This document shows, piece by piece, positions 1 to 8,604 of a stretch of DNA of 64,000 nucleotides. Positions within the stretch are counted from its first letter, which is position 1, and each line of letters starts with the position of its first letter. The notes beneath the pieces are model-generated. The model saw nothing but the letters and a program-made list of their open reading frames with translations. It was not told the origin of the DNA and searched no databases. Where the stretch lies: contig NZ_OZ257126.1 in the NCBI RefSeq assembly GCF_965278975.1, positions 2,046,001 to 2,110,000 on the forward strand. The letters are read 5' to 3'. Source of the stretch: Ferrovibrio sp965278975 (GTDB lineage Bacteria > Pseudomonadota > Alphaproteobacteria > Ferrovibrionales > Ferrovibrionaceae). The translations under genes and the position numbers were made by a program.

Positions 1-2
1 CC

Positions 3-341
3 GGCCTGCCGGCCTTGCGCGCCATGATCCTGCGCGGGCACAAGCTGGATGCCCAGGCGGCACTGCGGCTTGGTCTGCTGGATGCAGTGGTGCCGATGCG
101 GCGGCTTGGCGCTGCCGCCGATGCATTGGCGGCCGAATGTCTTGCCAGCGCCGGGCCGGCCTATGGCAAGGCCAAGGCGGTATTGCTGGCAGCGCAGCAA
201 TTGCCGCGCGAGAGCCGCCAGTTGCGCCAGCTACTGCTTGGCGCCTTTGACAGCGATGAATTCCAGCAGGGCACCCGCAGCTTTCTCGGCAAGGCGACGC
301 GGCCAGCCAGGCGGATATCCCCCCGGACCACGAAGGAGTAG
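3..341 (+). CDS. enoyl-CoA hydratase/isomerase family protein, C-terminal part (5' end outside window)
   Basis: The frame is open from the left edge and ends in TAG at 339-341, so only about 112 C-terminal residues are visible. The segment with LRGHKLDAQAALRLGLLDAVVP matches the crotonase pattern in which a helix is followed by (E/Q)A..(L/W)GL(V/L)D.VVP, and the tail has the usual helical trimerisation region. The acid-base residues and oxyanion hole lie off the window, so the substrate cannot be judged. A GTG-started thiolase begins 3 bases after the stop, indicating one acyl-CoA operon. The family assignment is good; the exact reaction is unknown. Confidence 0.8.
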   Translation, partial: GLPALRAMILRGHKLDAQAALRLGLLDAVVPMRRLGAAADALAAECLASAGPAYGKAKAVLLAAQQLPRESRQLRQLLLGAFDSDEFQQGTRSFLGKATRPARRISPRTTKE

Positions 342-344
342 CGA

Positions 345-1514
345 GTGCCCAGCGCAAATCAGCCTTGCATCGTCGGCATCGGCCATACTGAATTCACCAA
401 ATGGGGCGGCATCACCGAGATCAGCGAATTCCATCTCGCGGCCCGGGCGATCCTTGCGGCGGCGCGCGATGCCGGCCTGCCGCCGGATCATATCGATGGT
501 TTCGCCTCCTATTCCGGAGACCGCAATGAACCTTCGGTGATGCATGCCACGCTGGGTACGCGCCAGCTTCGCTTCGCTTCCATGGTCTGGGGCGGCGGTG
601 GCGGTGGTGCCTGTGGTGCGGTGGCGCAGGCGGCGGCGGCGGTGCAGTCCGGCATGGCCGATTATGTGGTGGCCTATCGTGGCCTGTGCCAGGGCCAGTA
701 TTTCCGTTTCGGCCAGTTCCATCCCTGGACGCCTGATAGCAATTTCATCGCGCCTTTCGGCCTGTTTTCCCCGCCACAGATGGCTGCCCTGCTGACCCGG
801 CGCCATATGGCGGAATTCGGCACCACGCGCGAGCAGTTCGGCCGCATCTCGCTATCCGCCTACGACAACGCCAGCCGCAATCCCAATGCCGTGATGCGCG
901 ACCGCCGGCTGACCATGGATGATTATCTCAATGCCCGCATGATCTCCGATCCCCTGGGCCTTTATGATTGCTGCCTGGAAAGCGATGGCGCCTGCGCCGT
1001 GATCGTCACCACGCTGGAGCGGGCGCGCGATCTGAAAGGCGAAGCAGTGCAGATCCTCGCCTACGGCCAGGGCAGCGAGCCTGGCTGGGGCACCGGCCTG
1101 CTGGCTGGCCATAATATGCCGGATCCGATCTATGCCTCTGCCAACGCGGCGCAGCTTGCCGGCGATCTGTATCGCCGTGCCGGCGTTACCGCCGCCGATA
1201 TCGATGTGGCCGAGCTTTACGATGCCTTTAGCTGCACGGTGCTGATGGCACTGGAGGATTACGGTTTCTGCCCGCGTGGCGAGGGCGGCCGTTTCGTTGC
1301 CGATGGCCATATCCAGCGCGGCGGCAGCCTGCCGGTGAACACGTCCGGCGGCAACATGGCCGAAGCCTATATCCACGGCTTCAATCTGGTGCTGGAAGGG
1401 GTGCGGCAGATTCGCGGCGGGTCCACCTCGCAGGTGCCGGATGCCGAACTTTGCCTGGTCTGTGGCGGCCCCAGTGTCACCCCCACCAGCGGCATCATTC
1501 TCGGGAGCGCCTGA
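345..1514 (+). CDS. thiolase, lipid-transfer-protein / SCP2-thiolase type
   Basis: 389-residue cytosolic thiolase-fold protein. The glycine-rich segment with Cys90 (GGGACGA) is at the nucleophile position, and AELYDAF and a C-terminal GGNMAEAYIHG segment match the subfamily annotated as lipid-transfer protein or thiolase domain. The classical C-terminal GHP and CxG motifs are altered, as is usual for members that act with a DUF35 partner in CoA-ester side-chain or aromatic degradation. The GTG start at 345 is chosen because it follows the hydratase stop directly and has GAAGGAG just upstream. The DUF35 gene starts 2 bases after its stop, supporting a two-subunit complex. The substrate is not deducible. 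Confidence 0.85.
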   Translation: MPSANQPCIVGIGHTEFTKWGGITEISEFHLAARAILAAARDAGLPPDHIDGFASYSGDRNEPSVMHATLGTRQLRFASMVWGGGGGGACGAVAQAAAAVQSGMADYVVAYRGLCQGQYFRFGQFHPWTPDSNFIAPFGLFSPPQMAALLTRRHMAEFGTTREQFGRISLSAYDNASRNPNAVMRDRRLTMDDYLNARMISDPLGLYDCCLESDGACAVIVTTLERARDLKGEAVQILAYGQGSEPGWGTGLLAGHNMPDPIYASANAAQLAGDLYRRAGVTAADIDVAELYDAFSCTVLMALEDYGFCPRGEGGRFVADGHIQRGGSLPVNTSGGNMAEAYIHGFNLVLEGVRQIRGGSTSQVPDAELCLVCGGPSVTPTSGIILGSA

Positions 1515-1516
1515 TC

Positions 1517-1939
1517 ATGGTCTACCTGCCCACCAGCCTGCCAGCGGTGCAACCCACCCTGGACGACCGTGCCTTCTGGCAGCATTGCAATCAGCAGTCG
1601 CTGCGCTTCCAGGCCTGCGGCGATTGCGGTGCCTTCCGCCATCCGCCGATGCCGATCTGCCCGCATTGCCACAGCGAGCGCCATGAATGGCGCGCGGCGC
1701 AGGGTCCGATGCGGGTGTTCACCTATACCTGGGTGCATCATCCGGCGCATCCGGCGGTGCGTGAAAGCATGCCCTACAATGTGGCGCTTGTGCAGTTTCC
1801 CGAATGTGGCGGCGTCAAGCTGGTCAGCAATGTCGTGGATGCGACGGTGGAGACATTACGGGTTGGCGCCGAACTTGACCTGATCTGGGAAGCCGGTGCC
1901 GAAGGGCAGATGCTGCCGCGCTTCCGCCTGAAACGTTGA
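1517..1939 (+). CDS. DUF35 OB-fold / zinc-ribbon acyl-CoA-associated protein
   Basis: 140 residues. The N-terminal rubredoxin-like zinc ribbon is visible as Cys34-x2-Cys37 and Cys48-x2-Cys51, followed by a small beta-rich OB fold (about residues 60-140). Proteins of this family usually sit beside SCP2-type thiolases and are needed for their aldolase or thiolase activity, which fits the gene immediately upstream. The ATG at 1517 is preferred to earlier in-frame starts inside the thiolase gene because it leaves a family-typical N-terminus. The family is certain; the role as thiolase partner is inferred from context. Confidence 0.85.
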   Translation: MVYLPTSLPAVQPTLDDRAFWQHCNQQSLRFQACGDCGAFRHPPMPICPHCHSERHEWRAAQGPMRVFTYTWVHHPAHPAVRESMPYNVALVQFPECGGVKLVSNVVDATVETLRVGAELDLIWEAGAEGQMLPRFRLKR

Positions 1940-1953
1940 GGGCCGAGGCTGGC

Positions 1954-2745
1954 ATGGGGCGTTTGCAGGATAAGGTGGCCCTGGTGCTTGGTGCCGGCTC
2001 GATCGGGCCGGGCTGGGGCAATGGCAAGGCGGCGGCAGTCACCTTCGCACGCGAAGGCGCTATCGTGGTGGCGGTGGACCGCAATCGTGACGCGGCGGAA
2101 GAGACCGCCGGCATCATCCGTGGCGAAGGCGGCCGCGCCGAAGCGGTCTGCGCCGATGTTTCCGATGCCGCGGCCGTGGCCGGCTTCGTCGCGGAAGCGG
2201 TGGCCAGCCATGGCCGCATTGATCTGCTGCATAACAATGTCGGGATCATGGAGATCAGCCCCACCGAGGAAACCAGCGAAGAAAGCTGGGACCGCGTGAT
2301 CCGGGTCAATCTGAAAAGCGTGTTCCTGTCCTGCCGCGCCGTGCTGCCGGTGATGCAGCGGCAGGGTGGCGGTGCCATCATCAATGTTTCGTCGGTGGCC
2401 AGCATCCGCTTCTTCAGCGTGGCCGCCGGCAGCTATGCCGCCTCGAAGGCGGCAATCAACCAGTTCACCCAGACCATTGCGATAGAACACGCAGCGCATG
2501 GCATCCGCTGCAATGCCGTGTTGCCCGGCCTGATGCATACGCCCATGATCATCGAGCCCTATCGGCGGGTATATAACAGTGTCGATGACATGGTGGCCAA
2601 GCGCCATGCCGCCTGCCCGATGGGCCATATGGGCGATGCCTGGGATGTCGCCAAGGCATCGCTTTTCCTCGCTTCCGATGAAGCGCGCTACATCACCGGC
2701 GTGGCCTTGCCGGTGGATGGCGGTTTGAGCTGCCGCGCCGGATGA
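1954..2745 (+). CDS. short-chain dehydrogenase/reductase
   Basis: 263-residue Rossmann-fold oxidoreductase. The N-terminal nucleotide-binding loop reads GAGSIGPGWGNG, a lengthened version of TGxxxGxG. NNVG appears mid-protein, the active-site Ser is in NVSSVAS, and YAASK supplies the catalytic Tyr and Lys. The C-terminus ends in the common ITGVALPVDGGLS. The ATG at 1954 is chosen; a TTG at 1936 overlapping the upstream stop is possible. It closes the acyl-CoA gene group and converges with the rpiR-like gene, whose stop is only 18 bases away. Probably a 3-hydroxyacyl-CoA or alcohol dehydrogenase, but the substrate is unknown. Confidence 0.85.
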   Translation: MGRLQDKVALVLGAGSIGPGWGNGKAAAVTFAREGAIVVAVDRNRDAAEETAGIIRGEGGRAEAVCADVSDAAAVAGFVAEAVASHGRIDLLHNNVGIMEISPTEETSEESWDRVIRVNLKSVFLSCRAVLPVMQRQGGGAIINVSSVASIRFFSVAAGSYAASKAAINQFTQTIAIEHAAHGIRCNAVLPGLMHTPMIIEPYRRVYNSVDDMVAKRHAACPMGHMGDAWDVAKASLFLASDEARYITGVALPVDGGLSCRAG

Positions 2746-2763
2746 AGTGGCGGTCGGCGGGCA

Positions 2764-3645
2764 TCACTCGCTGCTCACCGCATCGAAATTGAGTGCCGTC
2801 ACCAGGGTCTGCACCAGGCCGATGGCGCCGGAGATCGGCTGGAACGGCGAGGCGGCGCCGGCATCGATGTAGAGCCGCGTATGGGCGTGGGAGGCGAGCG
2901 GGCTGTTCGGCCCGTCGGTGATCACCAGCACCTTGCGGCCAGAGACAAACGCATCCTGCACCGCATCCACCACCGGCCGTGAATGGGGCGCGAAGGCGAT
3001 GGCGACCAGCAGGTCGTCCGGCCCGATGGTGGCGATCTGCGCGCCGGCCATGCCACCGGCGAAATCGAGCAGGCTGCAGGGCCGTTCGGAGCGCATCAGC
3101 GCATAGGCAAGATAGGCGGCGATCGGCCGCGAGCGGCGCAGGCCGGCGACATAGACATGCCGCGCCGCGCGCAGCACTTCCACGGCGCGGGCCAGGCTGT
3201 CGGTATCGCAATGCCGCAGCAGGTCCTGCAGCGAACCGATATGCGCCTGCAGGCAGGATTGCAGCAGGTCCTTCACATCCAGCGGCGCCTGGCGTGCCGA
3301 GGCTTCGCTGTAGACCCGTTCGCGCACACTGGCCTCGCCTTCGATCAGGCGCTGGCGGAACACCCGTTGCAGATCCGAGAAGCCGGCATAGCCGAATTCC
3401 TTGGCGAAGCGGATCAGGGTGGATGGCTGGATATCCAGCTCACCGGCGATTTTCGAAGTGGTGTTGAGGGCAAAGCCGTTCGGCTCTTCCAGTGCGGCGC
3501 GCGCAATGCGCTGCAGATGCGGGCTGAGGCTGGTGAAGCGGTCACGCAGCCGCTGGCGCAGCGCCTCGAAAGTCTCTGGATTGGGGTCCGGCACCGCTGT
3601 TTCAGTGACGATGGACTCCGAATTCGGCACGGCGTGATTCTTCAT
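2764..3645 (-). CDS. MurR/RpiR-family transcriptional regulator with SIS domain
   Basis: 293 residues. An N-terminal winged helix-turn-helix (about residues 30-105, containing STLIRFAKEFGYAGFSDLQ) is followed by a SIS sugar-phosphate-binding fold (about 135-275, with VYVAGLRRSRPIAAYLAY and LLVAIAFAPHSRPVV). It is transcribed divergently from the ABC-transporter operon that begins at 3839, so it is the likely regulator of that operon. The ATG at 3645 is used; an in-frame TTG lies 6 bases upstream. The effector is unknown. SIS domains usually bind phosphorylated sugars, but the neighbouring enzymes could equally imply a sugar acid. Confidence 0.85.
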   Translation of the reverse strand: MKNHAVPNSESIVTETAVPDPNPETFEALRQRLRDRFTSLSPHLQRIARAALEEPNGFALNTTSKIAGELDIQPSTLIRFAKEFGYAGFSDLQRVFRQRLIEGEASVRERVYSEASARQAPLDVKDLLQSCLQAHIGSLQDLLRHCDTDSLARAVEVLRAARHVYVAGLRRSRPIAAYLAYALMRSERPCSLLDFAGGMAGAQIATIGPDDLLVAIAFAPHSRPVVDAVQDAFVSGRKVLVITDGPNSPLASHAHTRLYIDAGAASPFQPISGAIGLVQTLVTALNFDAVSSE

Positions 3646-3665
3646 GGTCAATCTTTACAACAGGT

Positions 3666-3838
3666 TAGTGCCTGATCTCAATCATAGATGAAATATTCAA
3701 TTCAATAGAAAAAATATTCTTTGACACATTGAGAATATTCATTCACTTTAATTGAAACGGCGTTCAAACGAACCATGGAAACGCCGGAGGGAGCGCGCCA
3801 GGACCCAGCCGGGCCGGCGCCAATCAAGGGAGAAATCG
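3666..3838 (+). promoter_or_regulatory. divergent control region with repeated AATATTC boxes
   Basis: AT-rich spacer between the RpiR-type regulator and the transporter operon. Three related boxes are visible: GAAATATTC near 3690, AAAATATTC near 3711 and the palindrome GAATATTC at 3733-3740. A perfect TTGACA at 3721-3726 sits between the second and third boxes, with an AT-rich -10 region around 3744-3752. This layout fits regulator operators overlapping the operon promoter. A ribosome-binding site AAGGGAG lies at 3826-3832. Assignment of the boxes to the neighbouring regulator is inference. Confidence 0.5.
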
Positions 3839-5131
3839 ATGTCGCGCTTGCAGGTTTCCCGTCGCCGTCTGCTGACCACGGCCGCTGCCGCCGCTGGTGG
3901 TGTCGCCGCTTTTGCCGGGCCGTGGAAGTATACCCGCGTCTATGCCCAGGGCGCGGCCAAGCCGATCCGTATCGGCATCACTTCCGATGCCACCGGGCAA
4001 TACGCCAATTCCGGCGCCAGCGACCGCCGCGGCATGCTGATGGCGATTGCGGAGGCCAATGCGCGCGGCGGCGTGCTCGGCCGCAAGATCGAATATGTGC
4101 ATCTCGATACCGAGACCACGCCGGCCACCGGCAGCCGCGTTGCCGAGCGCATGATCACGCGCGAGAATTGCGGCTTCCTGATCGGCGCCATCCATTCCGG
4201 CGTTGCCAATGCAATCAGCCAGGTGGCGCAGAAATATGGCGTCATCTATCTCAACACCAATTCCAGCGCGCCGTCCGAGGCCGGGGCCAATTGCCACCGC
4301 ACCAAGTTCGTGTGGGATGCCAACGGCACCAATTTCGCCAAGGCGTCGATGAAGGCCGCCATCGAGAAATTCGGCAAGAAATGGGTGTTGCTGACCAACG
4401 ACTATGTCTGGGGCCACAGCACCGCGGCCGCCACCAAGACGCTGCTGAAGGAATATGGCGGCCAGATGGTGGAGGAAATCCTGGTGCCGCAGGGCACGCG
4501 CGATTTCTCCTCGCAGCTGCTCAAGATCCAGCAGATCAATCCCGGCGTGGTGGCGGCCGCCATCGGCGGCGACGATCAGAAGGCGATGCGCCAGCAGATC
4601 GCCCAGCTTGGCATGGGCGACAAGCCGGTCTGGCTGAACAACCAGCAGGATTGGCCCGATGTCTATGGCCTGCCGCTGGATAACCTGTTCGGCATGTTCG
4701 GCACCACCTGGTACTACAATCTCGACCTGCCGGGCGTGGCCGAATTCGTCAAGCGCTACCAGGCCATGTTCCCGGATACCTCGATGCGCGTGCCGGGCAA
4801 TGTGTTCTACAACGGCTACTGGGCGACGCGCGAATTGCTCAGCGCCATCGAGCGCACCGGCTCCACTAACAACATCAAGATCATCAAGGCGCTGGAAGGC
4901 CACAAGATGTCTGCCCGCGACCGCATGCAGCATCATGATGCCTGGATCGATCCGGTGACGCACCAGGTGCAGCAGACGATCTACCAGGCCACCGCGAATG
5001 TCGGCACCAAGGACAAGGACGACATGTTCAAGATCGTCGCCAATACCTCGCCGCAGGATGCGCTGGATAGCGATGCGGCAGGTGCTTGCAAGCTGGAATC
5101 CTACGAGGCGACGCCGACTTTCGACGCCTGA
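3839..5131 (+). CDS. branched-chain amino-acid-type ABC transporter substrate-binding protein (Tat-exported)
   Basis: 430 residues. The N-terminus SRRRLLTTAAAAAGG followed by a hydrophobic stretch and AQG is a twin-arginine signal peptide (strict RR, no SPase II Cys), so the mature protein is periplasmic. The remainder is a type I periplasmic binding fold of the Peripla_BP_6 class (GITSDATGQYANSGASDRRG at the start). The ATG at 3839 is chosen because AAGGGAG precedes it and it begins the Tat signal; the longer open frame back to 3752 lacks both. The ligand is not deducible. Downstream enzymes suggest an organic acid or sugar acid rather than leucine. Confidence 0.9.
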   Translation: MSRLQVSRRRLLTTAAAAAGGVAAFAGPWKYTRVYAQGAAKPIRIGITSDATGQYANSGASDRRGMLMAIAEANARGGVLGRKIEYVHLDTETTPATGSRVAERMITRENCGFLIGAIHSGVANAISQVAQKYGVIYLNTNSSAPSEAGANCHRTKFVWDANGTNFAKASMKAAIEKFGKKWVLLTNDYVWGHSTAAATKTLLKEYGGQMVEEILVPQGTRDFSSQLLKIQQINPGVVAAAIGGDDQKAMRQQIAQLGMGDKPVWLNNQQDWPDVYGLPLDNLFGMFGTTWYYNLDLPGVAEFVKRYQAMFPDTSMRVPGNVFYNGYWATRELLSAIERTGSTNNIKIIKALEGHKMSARDRMQHHDAWIDPVTHQVQQTIYQATANVGTKDKDDMFKIVANTSPQDALDSDAAGACKLESYEATPTFDA

Positions 5132-5192
5132 TGCCGTTCCGCCGGCGGCCGGTGCAAACCGGCCGCCGCCCATTCCAGAAGCAGTCCTGCCC

Positions 5193-6113
5193 ATGATCAG
5201 TCTTGTTCCGCATCTCATCAACGGCCTCACGCTGGGGCTGCTTTTCGCGCTTATCGCGCTCGGCTTCACGCTGATTGTCGGCGTGATGGAAGTGATCAAC
5301 CTCGCCCATGGCTCGCTGTTTACGCTCGGCGCCTATCTGGCGTTGTCGACGATTGGCGCCGGCTGGTTCGCCGGCACGCCATTCGGCGCCTGGTGGCTCG
5401 AACTGCCGCAGGCGGCGCGCTACTTCACGGCTCTGGCCCTGGCCCCCGCCCTGGCCGCCATCGTCGGCATGCTGCTGGAACTCTGTCTGCGCCCCACCTA
5501 TGGCAAGGCGCCGCTTTATGGCCTGCTGCTCACCTTCGGTGCTGCCATCGTGGTGGAAGAAGTAATCCGCCTGGTCTGGGGTACGGGCGAGCAGAATCTG
5601 CCGGTACCGCAGATGATCACGGGTGCCTTCCTGATGGGCGGCCTGATCTTCTCGACGTATAAATTCTATGCCGCCGGCTTCGCCATCCTGGCCATTCTCG
5701 CGGTTTGGCTGTTCCTCGAGCGCACACCCTATGGCGCCATCATCAAGGCGGGCGCCCATGACAGCGAGATGGTGCGCGCGCTTGGCTATGATCTCGCCAA
5801 GTTGCGGCTCTTTGTATTCGGCTTCGGCGCCGCGCTGGCCGGCATCGCCGGCATGGTGATGGCGCCGATCTGGGGCCTGCGGCCGCATCTCGGCATCGAT
5901 GTGGTGATCCCGGCTTTCCTGATCATTGTCATTGGCGGTGTCGGCAGCTTCTGGGGCGCGGTGATCGCGGCGCTTCTGGTTGGCCTCTCGGTCGGCCTAA
6001 CCGGCGCCTATCTGCCAGCCTGGTCGATGATGTCGATGTACCTGCTGCTGATCGGCATTGTCGGTTTCCGCGCCCGTGGCCTGCTGGGCCGGCGCAGTGC
6101 GCTGGAGAATTAA
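5193..6113 (+). CDS. livH: branched-chain-type ABC transporter permease LivH
   Basis: 306 residues with about eight hydrophobic segments. N-terminal LINGLTLGLLFALIALGFTL and GVMEVINLAHGSLF are diagnostic for LivH, and IGGVGSFWGAV near the C-terminus is the conserved permease motif. The ATG at 5193 is preferred over upstream in-frame starts that would overlap the binding-protein gene. It pairs with LivM, which starts 4 bases after its stop, to form the inner-membrane channel of the importer. Confidence 0.9.
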   Translation: MISLVPHLINGLTLGLLFALIALGFTLIVGVMEVINLAHGSLFTLGAYLALSTIGAGWFAGTPFGAWWLELPQAARYFTALALAPALAAIVGMLLELCLRPTYGKAPLYGLLLTFGAAIVVEEVIRLVWGTGEQNLPVPQMITGAFLMGGLIFSTYKFYAAGFAILAILAVWLFLERTPYGAIIKAGAHDSEMVRALGYDLAKLRLFVFGFGAALAGIAGMVMAPIWGLRPHLGIDVVIPAFLIIVIGGVGSFWGAVIAALLVGLSVGLTGAYLPAWSMMSMYLLLIGIVGFRARGLLGRRSALEN

Positions 6114-6117
6114 GCCG

Positions 6118-7149
6118 ATGCTGTCGCTTTCCGATATTCCGGCGCGCGGCGGTTCGCCCGCTACCCTGCCGATGGCGCTGTTCCTGCTCGGCTTGGCCTC
6201 GGCACCCTTCTGGCTGGTGCCGCTCGGCCTCTACCAGTATCTCGGTGTCGAAATCGCGATCTGGATCCTGTTCGCCATGGGGTTCAACCTGCTGTTCGGC
6301 TATACCGGGCTGCACTCTTTCGGCCATGGCGCCTATCTCGGCATTGGTGCCTATGGCTTCGGCCTGTTCCAGCATCATGTCGCGGTCAGCCTGTGGGGCG
6401 GCCTGTTCGCCGCCATCCTGGCGGCCGCCCTGGCCGGTGCTTTTGTCGGTCTATTTCTCTCGCATCGTCGCGGCATCTATTACGCGCTGCTCACCATCGC
6501 CTTCGGTCAGGTTTTCTGGTTCTCGGCGATGAAGCTGCATGGCATCACCGGCGGCGAGGATGGCCTGCTCAATATCCCGCGTCCTGATCTGGTGCTGGGG
6601 CCGTGGCGCATCAATCTTGATAACAATGTGAATTTTTACTGGTTCGTTGTCGTGATCACCGCGCTGGCCGTGATTGCCATGTGGCGGCTGGTGAACGCCC
6701 CCTTTGGGCATGTGTTGCAGGCGATCCGCCAGAATGAAACCCGCGCCCGTTTCATCGGCTACGATGTCTGGCGCTGGAAGTGGCTTGCCTTCACGCTGTC
6801 CGCCGGTTTCGCCGGACTGGCCGGCGGGCTGTTTTCCATGGCGCAGCAGAGTGCCTATCCCGATGTGATGAGCCTGCATCAATCCGGCCTGATCGTGATG
6901 ATGGTGCTGGTCGGCGGCGGCCTGGTGAATTTCTGGGGCCCGGTGCTCGGCGTCATTCTCTACTTCGTCGCCCGCGATGTGCTGGGTGGTCTCACCGAAG
7001 CCTGGCTGCTGTGGTACGGCCTGATGTTCGTCGTCATGGTGATGCTGCGGCCCGAGGGTGTCGCCGGCCTGCTCGATGGCCTGCTGCGCCGCCGTGTCAC
7101 CGCCGAGACGGCAAGGTCTACCCCCATCGCCAAGCCGGAGCAGGTGTGA
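6118..7149 (+). CDS. livM: branched-chain-type ABC transporter permease LivM
   Basis: 343 residues and highly hydrophobic. FAMGFNLLFGYTGLHSFGHGAY is the LivM signature near residue 60 (longest exact stretch cited: GFNLLFGYTGLHSFGHG), and VGGGLVNFWGPVLG lies near residue 265. The stop overlaps the following ATPase start (TGATG), indicating translational coupling. It forms the permease heterodimer with LivH. Confidence 0.9.
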   Translation: MLSLSDIPARGGSPATLPMALFLLGLASAPFWLVPLGLYQYLGVEIAIWILFAMGFNLLFGYTGLHSFGHGAYLGIGAYGFGLFQHHVAVSLWGGLFAAILAAALAGAFVGLFLSHRRGIYYALLTIAFGQVFWFSAMKLHGITGGEDGLLNIPRPDLVLGPWRINLDNNVNFYWFVVVITALAVIAMWRLVNAPFGHVLQAIRQNETRARFIGYDVWRWKWLAFTLSAGFAGLAGGLFSMAQQSAYPDVMSLHQSGLIVMMVLVGGGLVNFWGPVLGVILYFVARDVLGGLTEAWLLWYGLMFVVMVMLRPEGVAGLLDGLLRRRVTAETARSTPIAKPEQV

Positions 7150-7907
7150 TGCCGCTACTTGAAGGCACCCTGTTTGAAGCCAGGGGCATCCAGAAGCGCT
7201 TCGGCGCCCGCGTGGTGCTGGAGAATATCACGCTCAAGATCGAGGCCGGTTCGGTGCATGGCATTATGGGGCCGAATGGCGCGGGCAAGACCACCTGCTT
7301 CCATGTGCTCACCGGCTTTCATGCGCCCGATGCAGGACAGATCGTTTTCGATGGCAAGGACATTACCGGGCTCAAGCCGCATGCCATCGCCCGGCTTGGT
7401 GTGTCGCGCTCGTTCCAGATCATGAACCTGTTCGACGATACAGTCGTAATAGAGAATGTGATGCTGGCGCTGCCGGCCTTCCGCGCCATCAGCGGCAATC
7501 CGCTGCGTGAGAGTTTCAGCGACCGACAGTTGATCGACGCGGCGTTGGCAGTGCTCGATCAGGTGAACCTCGGCGGCCGTGCCTGGGACAACGCCAAATC
7601 CTTGAGTTATGGCGACCGCCGGGTGCTGGAAATCGCCGTGGCCCTGGCCGCCGAGCCGCGCATCCTGTTCCTGGATGAGCCGACCGCCGGCCTTGGTGCC
7701 GAAGCCACGCGGGCGCTGGCGGCACTGATCCGCAAGCTGCGCCAGCGCTATACCATCTGCCTGATCGAGCACGACATGCGCTTTCTGTTCAATCTCGCCG
7801 ATCGCATCTCGGTGGTGCATTGGGGCCAGGTGATAGCAGAGGGCACCCCGGCCGAGCTGCGGGCCAATAAATGGGTTGCCCGTTCGGCCTTGGGTGAGGT
7901 GGCGTGA
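7149..7907 (+). CDS. livG: branched-chain-type ABC transporter ATPase LivG
   Basis: 252 residues. Walker A GPNGAGKT is at about residues 38-45. The signature segment reads LSYGDRR, the usual LivG variant of LSGGQ. Walker B ILFLDEPTAGLG, the H-loop LIEHDM and a C-terminal GTPAEL segment are all present, so it should be catalytically competent. The start is fixed by the TGATG overlap with livM. It energises the LivHM pore from the cytoplasmic side. Confidence 0.92.
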   Translation: MPLLEGTLFEARGIQKRFGARVVLENITLKIEAGSVHGIMGPNGAGKTTCFHVLTGFHAPDAGQIVFDGKDITGLKPHAIARLGVSRSFQIMNLFDDTVVIENVMLALPAFRAISGNPLRESFSDRQLIDAALAVLDQVNLGGRAWDNAKSLSYGDRRVLEIAVALAAEPRILFLDEPTAGLGAEATRALAALIRKLRQRYTICLIEHDMRFLFNLADRISVVHWGQVIAEGTPAELRANKWVARSALGEVA

Positions 7908-8602
7908 TGCTCGAACTCAGCAATATCGAGACCTTCTACGGCGAAACCCAGGCCCTGTTCGGCGTCTCGCTCGGCATCGGGCGCGGCGAGGTGGTGGCAC
8001 TGCTGGGGCCGAATGGTGCCGGCAAGACCACCACGCTGCGCTCCATCCTTGGTCTGTCGCCGCCGCGCCGGGGCCGTATCCGTTTTGATGAACAGGATAT
8101 CACCGCCGCGCCGACCCATCGCATCGCGCGCATGGGTATCTCCTGGGTGCCTGATGACCGCCGCGTGTTTCCGACCCTGACGGCGGCGCGCAACCTGCGG
8201 CTTGGCACCCGGCGCACCCGTTTCCGCGCCTGGAATGAAGGCGAGATGTTCGGGATTTTCTCGGCACTCGAACATCTGATGCGGCGCGAATGCGAAAATA
8301 TGTCGGGTGGTGAATTGCAGATGGTAGCGATCTCGCGCGCCTTGCTGGGTTCGCCCGGCCTGGTGCTGTTCGACGAGCCGAGCCAGGGTCTGGCGCCGAA
8401 TATCGTGCAGGGTGTCATGCGCACCATCCGCCGTCTCAGGCAGGAAGGTATCTCGGTGCTGATTGTGGAACAGAATGCCCTGGCAGCATTGGATGTCGCC
8501 GACCGCGTCTATGTGATGAATCGCGGCCATATCGAGCATGAAGGGCTTGCCCGTGAGTTGCTCGACAATGGCGCCTTGCGCCACCGGCTGATCGGAGTGT
8601 GA
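7907..8602 (+). CDS. livF: branched-chain-type ABC transporter ATPase LivF
   Basis: 231 residues. Walker A GPNGAGKTT, signature MSGGELQM, Walker B LVLFDEPSQGLAP and H-loop IVEQN are in order and at normal spacing. The start at 7907 is set by the TGATG overlap with livG; the reading frame could be opened one codon earlier with GTG. Partner of LivG in the ATPase dimer. Confidence 0.92.
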   Translation: MLELSNIETFYGETQALFGVSLGIGRGEVVALLGPNGAGKTTTLRSILGLSPPRRGRIRFDEQDITAAPTHRIARMGISWVPDDRRVFPTLTAARNLRLGTRRTRFRAWNEGEMFGIFSALEHLMRRECENMSGGELQMVAISRALLGSPGLVLFDEPSQGLAPNIVQGVMRTIRRLRQEGISVLIVEQNALAALDVADRVYVMNRGHIEHEGLARELLDNGALRHRLIGV

Positions 8603-8604
8603 CC

